A stretch of 9,668 bases of DNA from an uncultured Opitutia bacterium (GTDB lineage: Bacteria > Verrucomicrobiota > Verrucomicrobiia > Opitutales > UBA953), in assembly GCA_937875975.1 (NCBI GenBank), contig CALEEU010000356.1, forward strand, positions 1 through 9,668. The letters are read 5' to 3'. This document shows positions 1-7,357 of the stretch, one piece after another (the stretch's first letter is position 1; every line of letters begins with the position of its first letter). The notes below the pieces were generated by a model, which saw nothing but the letters and a program-made list of their open reading frames with translations, was not told the origin of the DNA and searched no databases. A program made the position numbers and the translations under genes.

Positions 1-2177
1 ACGGCGGCCTCAGGCAGCTCCACCGCGATGTTGGCGGAGAGCGTGCGCATCCCGCTGAAAGGGTTAGCCTCCATGACGGCGGTATTGCCTGTGGCCATGA
101 CGACGATCATCGTCTCGCCGATCGCGCGGCCGAAGCCGATCATGATGGCGGAGACGATACCCGAGATGGCCGTGGGCACCACGACGCTCCAGACCGTCTG
201 CCAGCGGCTGGCGCCGAGGGCGAGCGAGCCGGAGATCAGGGAGTCCGGGACGTTGGAAAGGGAATCCTCGGCGATGGTGAAGACGATCGGGATGACCGCG
301 AAGCCCATCACGAAGCCGACCACGAGGGAGTTGCGCGAGTCGTAGGTCTCGCCGGTCGTCTGGCGCCACCATTCGCGGAAATCGGCAATCGGCAGGCCGC
401 TGACGGTGTCCTTCACGGTGAAGAAGGCGGCTTCGACGGCCGGACCAGCCTGCCAGGCGAGGGTGGCGCACAGGGCGAGGAAAGGCAGCAACCAGAGGAA
501 CTCCATGCCGGGCTTGACTTGGCGGCGGACCGGCTGGGGTAGAGCGGACCAAAGGAAGCCGGCGAACAAGGCCGCGGGAGCGAGGATGCCCACGGCGCAG
601 AAAATCGAGATCAGCCGCGGGTCGACGAGCGGGGCGAGCCAGAGGCCGGCAAGGAATCCGAGGACCACGGAAGGCAGCGAGGCCATGATCTCCATGACCG
701 GCTTGACCACCTGACGGTATTCCGGGCGAAGGAACTGGGAGACGTAGACCGCCGCGGTGAGCGCGATCGGCAGGGCGAAGAGCAGCGCAAAGAAGGTGCC
801 CTTGGCCGTGCCGTAGATGAGCGGCATCATCGAATACTTCGCCTCGAACTCATCTGAGCCAGAACTGGACTGCCAGGTGTAATCCGGCGCGGTGGCACCT
901 TCGTACCAGATCTTGCCGAAGAACGCGCCCCAAGAAGATTCCGGGTGGTGGTCCTCGACGCTCCAGCGGTGGAGCTTACCATCGGCGGAAAGGGCCGTGA
1001 AACGGTCGTAGTTACCGGAGAAAGCTACCTGGCGAATCGTGCCAGCCGGAGCCTCGCCCTCCCAGCGCAGGGTTCCCGTGGTCATATTGCGCAACTGGAG
1101 ACGACCGCCCGCGACCGCGAGGTAGCACTTGTTGCCCTCAGCAGGGTAAACCCCTTCGCCGGCGCCGGCAAGAACCTCGCCGTCATGGATCTTACCCCAG
1201 CGACGCAGGCTCCTGCCGTCCGGCTGGAGCTGGGGATACATCGACCAGACCTGCTGCTCGCCCGAACGACTGACGAAGACGACCGAGACGTTGCCGAAGA
1301 TCAGGCCGGCCGAGGCGACGGTCGGATCGCGTGACTCCTTGAAAGGCACGAAGGACTGCAGGAAGGAGAAGTTCGCGCCGTCGTCGGCGTAGGCGCGAAC
1401 CTCGCCGGACTTGCCGACGACGATGAGAGACTCGGCGGTGGAAGGCAGGAGGATCTGCGAGATGGAGGGGGCGTCGGCGGCGACCACGAAAGGGTCGCTG
1501 GCGACGACGCGCGCCTTACCCCCGAGTCCTTTGCGCTCGGTGAGGCGGACGGCGGTCAGCAGGGGCTTGCCGGCCTCTTCCTGCCGGACGAGCAACAACC
1601 GCGTAAGGGAGCCCTTGGCGTTCCAGACGTCGGCACAAGGCAGACCCGGCTTGCCGATCGCCACAGGTTCGAGGGCGGCGACCGAGGGTTCGATCGTCCG
1701 CTTGCCGGCGGCGTCGAAGGTCGAACGATAGCTCACGCGGACCTCCATGACGGTGCCGTCGGAAAGTCCGAGGAAGACGAGACCCGTGCGAGGATAGGTG
1801 CGCACCGCGGTCACGCGGCGACCAGCACCGAGCGAAGGAGCCCAGACGAGGTCCTTGGTGCCGTCCTTGGAGCGCTGGAACACGATGGAACCATCGGCGA
1901 GGACGACGAACGGGAGCTCGCCATATTCATCCTCCCCGAAGCCCATCGCGGTGGCCGGCACGGTGAGCGCCGAGACCGGCGCCACGGTGGCTCCGATGAA
2001 GAGCGGGAAGACCTGGAAGATCAGGAAGGCCAGCATCCCGAACACCGCAAGCACCACGCCGACGCCGCCGAAGCGGATCAGGCGGCCCATCCACCGGTCG
2101 GCGGCGAGGGTCATGGGACTCACCGTAAAGCGTGATTCCGGAGCGGCGGCGGAGGGCTTTTTGTCGGAAGTATCCAT
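1..2177 (-). CDS. pstC: Long-form phosphate ABC transporter permease PstC, partial at C-terminus
   Basis: Membrane permease subunit of a phosphate importer. An uninterrupted frame runs from ATG 2177 to the left edge (725 codons, no stop), so the C-terminus is missing. Residues 1-33 are cytoplasmic-like, and a hydrophobic helix lies at about 34-60. Residues 62-445 form a large beta-rich, presumably periplasmic domain with a WD40-like stretch near 380-406 (RQVAFS...DGKLHRWSVED). The permease core starts near 452 and has several hydrophobic segments. It carries the ABC-importer EAA loop (about 648-675, LALGASRW...VVPTAISG) and the PstC-type motif GRAIGETMIVVMATGN (683-698), which argues against PstA. 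Ordinary PstC is about 300-330 residues, so this is the long form with an extra N-terminal domain (COG4590-like, from memory). It follows pstS by 141 bp. No Shine-Dalgarno is visible; the shared 16-nt element ends 3 nt before the ATG. pstA and pstB are expected beyond the edge. Confidence 0.9.
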   Translation of the reverse strand, partial: MDTSDKKPSAAAPESRFTVSPMTLAADRWMGRLIRFGGVGVVLAVFGMLAFLIFQVFPLFIGATVAPVSALTVPATAMGFGEDEYGELPFVVLADGSIVFQRSKDGTKDLVWAPSLGAGRRVTAVRTYPRTGLVFLGLSDGTVMEVRVSYRSTFDAAGKRTIEPSVAALEPVAIGKPGLPCADVWNAKGSLTRLLLVRQEEAGKPLLTAVRLTERKGLGGKARVVASDPFVVAADAPSISQILLPSTAESLIVVGKSGEVRAYADDGANFSFLQSFVPFKESRDPTVASAGLIFGNVSVVFVSRSGEQQVWSMYPQLQPDGRSLRRWGKIHDGEVLAGAGEGVYPAEGNKCYLAVAGGRLQLRNMTTGTLRWEGEAPAGTIRQVAFSGNYDRFTALSADGKLHRWSVEDHHPESSWGAFFGKIWYEGATAPDYTWQSSSGSDEFEAKYSMMPLIYGTAKGTFFALLFALPIALTAAVYVSQFLRPEYRQVVKPVMEIMASLPSVVLGFLAGLWLAPLVDPRLISIFCAVGILAPAALFAGFLWSALPQPVRRQVKPGMEFLWLLPFLALCATLAWQAGPAVEAAFFTVKDTVSGLPIADFREWWRQTTGETYDSRNSLVVGFVMGFAVIPIVFTIAEDSLSNVPDSLISGSLALGASRWQTVWSVVVPTAISGIVSAIMIGFGRAIGETMIVVMATGNTAVMEANPFSGMRTLSANIAVELPEAA

Positions 2178-2180
2178 CTG

Positions 2181-2196
2181 GTTACGGTCTGGTGTC
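2181..2196 (-). promoter_or_regulatory. 16-nt leader element, pstC copy
   Basis: On the minus strand this reads GACACCAGACCGTAAC and ends 3 nt before the pstC ATG. A copy matching at 15 of 16 positions precedes pstS (3344-3359). It contains two heptads starting with GAC (GACACCA, GACCGTA), and here a third (GACAAAA) lies directly upstream. It does not resemble a Shine-Dalgarno. A shared regulator site or a translational leader element is inferred; nothing in the sequence proves a function. Confidence 0.45.
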
Positions 2197-2215
2197 TTTT
2201 GTCCTAATAAAGGGT

Positions 2216-2236
2216 AAGGCGGGGAGACCCCGCCTT
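2216..2236 (-). terminator. GC-rich hairpin between pstS and pstC (possible attenuator)
   Basis: A perfect 9-bp inverted repeat (AAGGCGGGG / CCCCGCCTT) with a 3-nt loop lies between the pstS stop and the pstC start. In the direction of transcription the next bases are ACCCTTTATTAGG, so the U-tract is poor for a strong intrinsic terminator. A partial terminator or an RNA 3'-end stabiliser would fit the common need for more binding protein than permease. This role is inferred from position and structure. Confidence 0.5.
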
Positions 2237-2249
2237 GGGAGGACCCGAG

Positions 2250-2306
2250 ATCGTATCGCCGTACTTTACGGACCGGTCCCTAAGGACGTGGTGACGGCGA
2301 TACGAT
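2250..2306. repeat. 13-bp perfect inverted repeat downstream of pstS
   Basis: Arms ATCGTATCGCCGT (2250-2262) and its exact reverse complement (2294-2306) flank a 31-nt loop. The loop holds a smaller palindrome, GGACCGGTCC (2270-2279). The structure starts 12 nt beyond the pstS stop codon. It could be an RNA stem protecting the pstS transcript or part of a two-hairpin attenuator with the 2216-2236 stem. No T-tract follows either arm. Confidence 0.55.
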
Positions 2307-2318
2307 TCGAGACCAAGC

Positions 2319-3308
2319 TTATTCGGCGCTGTAGTACTTGAGCGAGGCGCGACCTTCGGCGGCGCTGTCAGCCGGCAGCGGGAAGTAGCCGTCCTTGATC
2401 ACGATCTCCTGGCCCTGCTTGGAGAGCACGAAGGTCATGAATTCGCTGGTCAGCTTGTCCATGTCCTTGGAAGGAGACTTGTTCACGTAGACATACAGGA
2501 AGCGAGCGAGCGGGTAGCTGCCGTTGAGGCAATTGGCGTAGTTGGCTTCGGCGAAGGGCTGACCGTCCTTCTCGGAGAGGGCGAGGGCCTTGACGCCGGA
2601 GGTCTTGTAACCGATGCCGGAGTAGCCGATGCCACCGAGTTCGGCGGAGACACCCTGGACGACGGCGGAGGAACCGGGCTGCTCCTTGACGGAGGACTTG
2701 TAGTCGCCGTTCTTGAGGCTCAGCTCCTTGAAGAAGCCATAGGTGCCGGAAGCGGAGTTACGACCGAAGGAGGAGATCGTCTTGCTGGCGAAGGCTCCGG
2801 TCAGCTTAGCGTCGCCCCAGGTGTTGACGTCCTGGCCACCGCGCTTGCGGGTCGAGGAGAAGATACCGTCGACCTGAGCAAGGGAGAGTCCGGCGACCGG
2901 GTTGTCCTTGTGGACGAAGACGGCGAGGGCGTCGATGGCGACGGCGATCTTGGTCGGCTTGTAACCGAACTTGCCGGCGAAGGCGGCGACTTCGGAGGAC
3001 TTCATCTCGCGGCTCATCGGGCCGACGTTGGCGGCACCGGTGGTCAGGGCGACCGGAGCGGTGCTGGAACCCTTGCCTTCGACCTGGGCGTTGACGTTAG
3101 GGTAGCGGGCCTTGAAGCCTTCGCCCCAGAAGGTCATCAGATTGATGAGCGTGTCGGATCCGACGGCGTTCAGGTTACCCGAGACGCCGGAGGTGACGGC
3201 GTAATCAGGCAGCTTGGCGTCGACGACGACGGCATCGGCAGCGGACTGGGCGGAAGCGACGGACGCCGTGAGGGCGAGCAGCGCGAGGGACTTGAGTGTG
3301 GTGTGCAT
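2319..3308 (-). CDS. pstS: Periplasmic phosphate-binding protein PstS
   Basis: Solute-binding protein that captures inorganic phosphate in the periplasm and delivers it to the Pst permease. With ATG 3308 it has 329 residues and a Sec signal peptide (MHTTLKSLALLALTASVASA, likely cut after residue 20). Visible family motifs are AVGSDTL (48-54), EGKGSSTAP (77-85), VGPMSREM (95-102), VHKDNP (132-137), and the ligand-loop type FGRNSASGTYGFFKE (181-195). These match the PstS subfamily usually paired with long PstC permeases. An in-frame ATG at 3332 would add MMSPFPTH; ATG 3308 is preferred because it opens directly on the signal peptide, but neither start has a clear Shine-Dalgarno. It is the first gene of the pst operon. 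The upstream gap carries a G-rich structure and the shared 16-nt element, consistent with its own regulated promoter, though no convincing Pho box was found. Confidence 0.93.
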   Translation of the reverse strand: MHTTLKSLALLALTASVASAQSAADAVVVDAKLPDYAVTSGVSGNLNAVGSDTLINLMTFWGEGFKARYPNVNAQVEGKGSSTAPVALTTGAANVGPMSREMKSSEVAAFAGKFGYKPTKIAVAIDALAVFVHKDNPVAGLSLAQVDGIFSSTRKRGGQDVNTWGDAKLTGAFASKTISSFGRNSASGTYGFFKELSLKNGDYKSSVKEQPGSSAVVQGVSAELGGIGYSGIGYKTSGVKALALSEKDGQPFAEANYANCLNGSYPLARFLYVYVNKSPSKDMDKLTSEFMTFVLSKQGQEIVIKDGYFPLPADSAAEGRASLKYYSAE

Positions 3309-3343
3309 GTGTGTAGGAAACGGGGACATCATCCCATACGATT

Positions 3344-3359
3344 GTTACGGTCTCGTGTC
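3344..3359 (-). promoter_or_regulatory. 16-nt leader element, pstS copy
   Basis: The minus strand reads GACACGAGACCGTAAC, differing from the copy before pstC (2181-2196) at one position. It ends 11 nt before the alternative start ATG 3332 and 35 nt before the preferred ATG 3308. Its presence ahead of both pst genes and not elsewhere that I noticed suggests a pst-specific control site; this is inference. Confidence 0.45.
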
Positions 3360-3404
3360 GGGAGGGTGTTTCTTGGGCAATAGCCCCACCCCCCTCCCAA
3401 GCCC
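3360..3404 (-). promoter_or_regulatory. G-rich structured segment between the hydrolase gene and pstS
   Basis: On the minus strand four G-runs of at least three (complement of 3402-3404, 3396-3398, 3389-3394 and 3384-3387) are separated by loops of 3, 1 and 1 nt, which fits a G-quadruplex pattern. The same stretch can instead fold as a hairpin: GGGAGGG pairs with CCCTCCC (arms 3392-3398 and 3360-3366), with an inner GGGC-TATT-GCCC stem (3375-3386). It may end the hydrolase transcript, although no T-tract follows, or form part of the pstS leader or promoter. Confidence 0.4.
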
Positions 3405-3421
3405 ATAAACCAATAAACCCC

Positions 3422-4306
3422 TTATTTCTTGAGGTATTCGCCAATCAGCTCGGCCGAACGGGCCTCCGCCTCGGCCACGGGAAGGCCACCCTTCACCCCG
3501 GGACGCTTGTGTCCAGTCTGGGTGAGCCAGGCATCGCGCAGAAGCGCCGAACTTTCGCGCAGGCTCTTCAGTTTCACGCCTTCGGCAAACACGACGTCGG
3601 ATTTCCATTTCATCATCGGCGCAAGCGACTGCCACACGGCCTTCGCCATGAAGAGATGCCCCTGCTCGCCGGGATGCAGATTATCTTTCGCGTAGATGAA
3701 AGTCGGATCGGCCTTCTTCGCGGCGTCGACCGATTGATGCAGCAGCGGATGGATGTCGATGACCTGCCAACCCGCGGAACGCTGCGCGACGAGCCACGCG
3801 CCGTAAGCTTCCATCACGCCGTCGTAGTTGATCGCATCCTTCGCGCGATTGTCAGGAGCATACAAAGGAGGCGTGACGATGACGACCTGCGCGCCGGCGC
3901 GAATACAGGCGAGGCGCAGCTTGATGATGCCATCCTGGAAGGCGAGCTGACGCGAAGCGTCGAGCGGCTGATAGATGCCATCGTTGATACCGTAGCAGGC
4001 GACCACGAGCGTCGGCTTGAATTGGGAGAGCACGCGACCGAGACGCTCGTGCAGATCGGGACGCGGGAAACTGCCGCCGGCGTGGCCGGGCTCGGAGAGA
4101 CCTGAGGTCGTCTCGCTCGAGAGGCCCATGTTCACGATCGTCGCCCGACCCATGCCCTTCTGGGCGCGAATGGCGGACTCGACGTAGACGGTCCAGTTGC
4201 CGCCGTAAGTGATGCTGTCGCCAAGGAAGAGGACGCGCGGTTCAAGTTTATCGGCCGAAGCGCGGGCGGTGAACAGAATCAGCAGGGCGAGAAAGAGGCG
4301 TGGCAT
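3422..4306 (-). CDS. Secreted SGNH/GDSL-family hydrolase
   Basis: Probable serine esterase or lipase-like hydrolase of the SGNH fold, 294 residues, exported. The start ATG 4306 opens on a signal peptide (MPRLFLALLILFTARASA). The four SGNH blocks are visible: block I FLGDSITYGG with nucleophile Ser31, block II Gly near residue 61 (NMGLSS), block III GIND with Asn108, and block V KDNLHP with Asp208 and His211. The catalytic set is therefore intact. The C-terminal 60 residues are charged and helical-looking. The substrate cannot be told from sequence; family members deacetylate or de-esterify carbohydrates, lipids or esters. An in-frame extension to 4483 exists, but it would overlap uvrA and precede the signal peptide, so it was rejected. 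The gene diverges from uvrA and lies 113 bp upstream of pstS in the same direction, so read-through into pstS is possible. Confidence 0.88.
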   Translation of the reverse strand: MPRLFLALLILFTARASADKLEPRVLFLGDSITYGGNWTVYVESAIRAQKGMGRATIVNMGLSSETTSGLSEPGHAGGSFPRPDLHERLGRVLSQFKPTLVVACYGINDGIYQPLDASRQLAFQDGIIKLRLACIRAGAQVVIVTPPLYAPDNRAKDAINYDGVMEAYGAWLVAQRSAGWQVIDIHPLLHQSVDAAKKADPTFIYAKDNLHPGEQGHLFMAKAVWQSLAPMMKWKSDVVFAEGVKLKSLRESSALLRDAWLTQTGHKRPGVKGGLPVAEAEARSAELIGEYLKK

Positions 4307-4418
4307 CCCTGCAGGCTGACAGTTTGCCGAAAGAGGTAAAAGCGGATTAAGGGACGACTTATTAACGGCCGCCCACTTCCGCCTTCTCCCCGAGGGCGGA
4401 CGGGCTATCGTCGGCCAT
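4307..4418. promoter_or_regulatory. Divergent intergenic region, hydrolase and uvrA promoters expected
   Basis: This 112-bp gap separates two divergent genes, so it should hold promoters for both. An AT-richer core (about 4333-4366, with TTAAGG and TTATTAA) stands out from the GC-rich surroundings, but no well-spaced -35/-10 pair is convincing on either strand. No LexA-type palindrome was recognised. The gap contains no ATG or GTG on the plus strand, and its one TTG (4324) is out of the uvrA frame. Confidence 0.35.
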
Positions 4419-7241
4419 CTGAACCCGCCCATCCACATCAAGGGAGCCCGCACCCACAACCTCAAGGACGTGGAACTGACCATCCCCCGTTATCAGCTGA
4501 CCGTCATCACGGGGGTCAGCGGATCGGGTAAATCCTCTCTGGCCTTCGATACCCTGCACGCCGAGGGCAGCCGCCAATACCTGGAATCCCTCTCCGCCAA
4601 GGCTCGCGGGATGCTGGATGCCGCCCCCCGGCCCGACGTGGACTTCATCCGCGGCCTCTCCCCGGTCATCGCCATCGCCCAGCGGACCGGCGGCAACACC
4701 AACCCCCGCTCGACGGTCGCCACCCTGACCGAGATCGCCGACCACGCCCGCCCCCTGTGGATCATCGCTGGCGACCGCCGCTGCCTGCAGGACGGCCATC
4801 CGGTCCGCCGCCGTTCGCTCGACGACAACCTCCGCGCCCTCGAAAGCATCCCTGATGGCACGCGCCTGATGGTCGTCGCCCCTGTCGCCAAAGACAAGCC
4901 CTCCGTCCTCCTCGAAGCCTCCGCCGACCTGGGCCGCCGTGGCTTCTCGCGCGTCCGCGTCGACGGCGTCGTCGCCACCCTCGAAGAAGCCGCCGGCCTG
5001 CTGAGCGGACGCGAAGCCAAACAACTCGACGTCGTGGTCGACCGCATCGTCGCGGGCCCCGACCAGCGCAGCCGCCTGGCCGACTCGCTCGAACTTGCCT
5101 TCCGCGAAGGCCGCCATCGCGCGAGCATGCTAGCGGAGAAAGACGGCCGCTGGGAAGAGCACGTGCTCTCGCTCCACCTCGCCTGCGAACATTGCGGCGA
5201 AACTTACGAGCCCATCAGCCCGCGCGCCCTCTCGCACAACCATCCCGAGGGCGCCTGCCCGGACTGCGGAGGACTCGGCCGCCAGATGCGCTTCCAAGAG
5301 AGCCTCTCCATCCGCGACGAATCGCTGTCGATCCATGACGGCGTCGTGAAACCCTGGAAGTGCGCCACGCGCAAGACGCTCATCCGCCGCAACGCGATCA
5401 CCCGCGCGCTCGCCGAGCAGATGCCGTTCGACCTCAAGACCCCGTGGCGCGACCTGCCCAAGGCCGTCCGCGAGCTGCTGCTCCACGGCGACCCCAAGCG
5501 TAAGTTCCTGCTCCCGCCGCCCAAGGGCCGTAAACCCGTCGAGACCGTCTGGACCGGCATGTTCACCGAGCTCGAGCACGCCTACCGCACCACCACCGGC
5601 GAATCCCTCCGCCAGCGCCTGCTGCAGTTCCAGGCCGGGTCCGTCTGCGCCGGCTGCCAAGGCCGCCGCCTCTCCCCCACCGCCCTCTCCTTGCGTCTCA
5701 ATGGCAAGACGATGGCAGAGTTCCTGGCGATGACGATTCCCGCCGCACTGGAGTTCACGAAGCAACTCGCCACGCACCCCGGCGTCATGCCCGCCGAAGA
5801 AGCGCGCCGTGGCCTCGAGCAGCGCCTCGCGTTCCTCCACGACGCCGGCCTCAACTACCTCACGCTCGACCGCGAGTGCAGCTCGCTCTCCGGCGGCGAA
5901 GCCCAGCGCGTCCGCCTGGCCACGCAGCTCGGCCTCGGGCTCGTCGGCGTGACCTACGTCCTCGACGAACCCAGCATCGGCCTGCACCCGAGCGACCATC
6001 AGCGCCTCATCGGTTCGATCCGCGGCCTGCGCGACCTCGGCAACACCGTCCTCGTCGTCGAACACGACCGCGACATGATGCTCGCCGCGGACCACCTCAT
6101 CGAGATGGGGCCCGGCGCCGGCATCGACGGCGGACGCATCGTCTTCGAAGGCACGCCCAAGGCCTGCGGCGCGCACGCGTCCTCGCGCACCGGCGCTTAC
6201 CTTTCCGGTCGGGCCACGCTGGAGGGCATCGTGAAGCGCAAGCCCATCGGCAAGGCCGCGATTACCGTCAAAGGCGCCACCGAGAACAACCTCAAGGACG
6301 TCACCGCCTCCTTCCCCATCGGCGCCCTCACCGTCGTCTGCGGCGTCTCCGGCTCCGGCAAGAGCACGCTCGCCATCGACATCCTGTCCTCCGCGGCCGC
6401 GCGTAAGATCAACGGCGCCAAGGTCGTCCCCGGCCGCCACACCGGCCTCGAGGGCCTCGAACAGATCACCGCGTTCACCGCCGTGGACCAGGAGCCCATC
6501 GGACGCACCCCGCGTTCGAATCCCGCGACCTTCACCGGCATCATGGACCTCATGCGCGACCTCTGGGCCGCGCTCCCGCTCGCCAAGGCCCGTGGTTACG
6601 GCCCCGGCCGCTTCAGCTTCAACGTGCGCGGCGGCCGCTGCGAGACCTGCTCCGGCGAAGGCTCCGTCGCGCTCGATATGCAGTTCCTCGGCGAGACCTT
6701 CGTCGACTGCCCCAGCTGCGCCGGCCGCCGATTCAACCGCGAGACCCTCGAGGTCCGCTTCAAGGGACTCAGCATCGCCGACGCCCTCGGCCTCTCGGTC
6801 AACGAAGCCGCCGAAGTCTTCCGCGCCCAGCCCAAGCTCGCCGAGAAACTCCGCACCCTCGCCGAGGTCGGACTCGGGTATCTCAAGCTCGGCCAGGCCG
6901 CCAACACCCTCTCCGGCGGCGAAGCCCAGCGTCTCAAGCTCGCCTCCGAGCTCGCGCGCCGCGATCACTCCGGCCGCCTCTACGTCCTCGACGAACCCAC
7001 GACCGGGCTGCACTGGGACGACATCGCCAAGCTCCTCGCCCTACTTGGTCGCCTGCGCGACGCGGGCGCCACGCTCATCGTGATCGAACACCACGCCGAC
7101 GTCATCCTCGCGGCGGACTGGGTGATGGAACTCGGCCCTGAAGGCGGCGAGAAAGGCGGCAAGCTCGTCTATGCCGGCCTGCCCGAAGGCCTCCTCAAGC
7201 AGAAGGGGTCGCCGACCGGACGAGCGCTAGCGAAAGAGTAG
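4419..7241 (+). CDS. uvrA: UvrA-family excinuclease ATPase
   Basis: DNA-damage-recognition ABC ATPase of the UvrABC type, 940 residues from the proposed start, equal to E. coli UvrA from memory. N-terminal motif IKGARTHNLKDVELTIPR precedes Walker A GVSGSGKS (32-39). Then come a UvrB-binding-like region (about 120-235) and zinc module 1 (CEHC 256-259, CPDC 280-283). CAGC follows at 410-413, signature LSGGEAQ at 490-496 and Walker B YVLDEPS at 513-519. The second half has Walker A 642-649, RTPRSNPATFTG near 696-707, zinc module 2 (CETC 741-744, CPSC 764-767), signature 831-837 and Walker B 854-860. All ATPase motifs are intact. The start is unusual: the first standard start codon (GTG 4470) would remove the conserved GARTHNLK, and nothing upstream in frame is ATG, GTG or TTG. 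CTG 4419 aligns with the usual N-terminus, without a Shine-Dalgarno. Some usual UvrA stretches are altered (AIAQRTGGNTNPRST; VETVWTGMFTELEHAYRT), so this may be a paralogue rather than the repair UvrA. Confidence 0.9.
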   Translation: MNPPIHIKGARTHNLKDVELTIPRYQLTVITGVSGSGKSSLAFDTLHAEGSRQYLESLSAKARGMLDAAPRPDVDFIRGLSPVIAIAQRTGGNTNPRSTVATLTEIADHARPLWIIAGDRRCLQDGHPVRRRSLDDNLRALESIPDGTRLMVVAPVAKDKPSVLLEASADLGRRGFSRVRVDGVVATLEEAAGLLSGREAKQLDVVVDRIVAGPDQRSRLADSLELAFREGRHRASMLAEKDGRWEEHVLSLHLACEHCGETYEPISPRALSHNHPEGACPDCGGLGRQMRFQESLSIRDESLSIHDGVVKPWKCATRKTLIRRNAITRALAEQMPFDLKTPWRDLPKAVRELLLHGDPKRKFLLPPPKGRKPVETVWTGMFTELEHAYRTTTGESLRQRLLQFQAGSVCAGCQGRRLSPTALSLRLNGKTMAEFLAMTIPAALEFTKQLATHPGVMPAEEARRGLEQRLAFLHDAGLNYLTLDRECSSLSGGEAQRVRLATQLGLGLVGVTYVLDEPSIGLHPSDHQRLIGSIRGLRDLGNTVLVVEHDRDMMLAADHLIEMGPGAGIDGGRIVFEGTPKACGAHASSRTGAYLSGRATLEGIVKRKPIGKAAITVKGATENNLKDVTASFPIGALTVVCGVSGSGKSTLAIDILSSAAARKINGAKVVPGRHTGLEGLEQITAFTAVDQEPIGRTPRSNPATFTGIMDLMRDLWAALPLAKARGYGPGRFSFNVRGGRCETCSGEGSVALDMQFLGETFVDCPSCAGRRFNRETLEVRFKGLSIADALGLSVNEAAEVFRAQPKLAEKLRTLAEVGLGYLKLGQAANTLSGGEAQRLKLASELARRDHSGRLYVLDEPTTGLHWDDIAKLLALLGRLRDAGATLIVIEHHADVILAADWVMELGPEGGEKGGKLVYAGLPEGLLKQKGSPTGRALAKE

Positions 7242-7268
7242 ATGACAGAGGACAGATGACGGAGGACA
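7241..7268 (+). repeat. Left heptamer array (4 units)
   Basis: Four tandem 7-nt units read GATGACA, GAGGACA, GATGACG, GAGGACA. The first unit begins on the last base of the uvrA stop codon. The units are the reverse complement of a rotation of CATCTGT, the unit of the right array. Confidence 0.75.
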
Positions 7269-7357
7269 GAAACTTCAGGCTAATCACTTAGGCGATCACA
7301 TCGGATAACGGTTCTATTTCCGCATCATCTGTCATCTGTCATCGGTCATCTGCCATC
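7241..7357. terminator. Possible bidirectional terminator formed by the two heptamer arrays
   Basis: Bases 7241-7270 and 7328-7357 are complementary at 25 of 30 positions, leaving a 57-nt loop. Because uvrA (plus) and the GAF gene (minus) converge here, the structure would appear in the 3' end of both transcripts. No long T-tract is present, so it may stabilise 3' ends or block read-through rather than act as a classical terminator. The role is inferred from position. Confidence 0.4.

Noticed and set aside
28..2217. Several plus-strand frames in the first 2.2 kb
   Set aside because: They lie opposite the continuous 725-codon pstC frame and show no family motif.
3309..3421. Classic Pho box upstream of pstS
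   Set aside because: No pair of CTGTCA-like half-sites with 11-bp phasing was found on either strand.
4470..4472. GTG as uvrA start
   Set aside because: It would remove the conserved IKGARTHNLKD segment, which is in frame and intact upstream.
3422..4483. Longer form of the SGNH hydrolase starting at ATG 4483
   Set aside because: The extra 59 residues precede a clear signal peptide and overlap the conserved uvrA start.
4362..5128. Minus-strand frames overlapping the uvrA start
   Set aside because: Low-complexity composition and no recognisable motif; shadows of uvrA.
5130..7013. Very long minus-strand open frame (627 codons) inside uvrA
   Set aside because: Its Gly/Ala/Glu/Val-rich product has no motif, and it lies wholly opposite a gene with intact UvrA motifs; long antisense frames are expected from high-GC codon bias.
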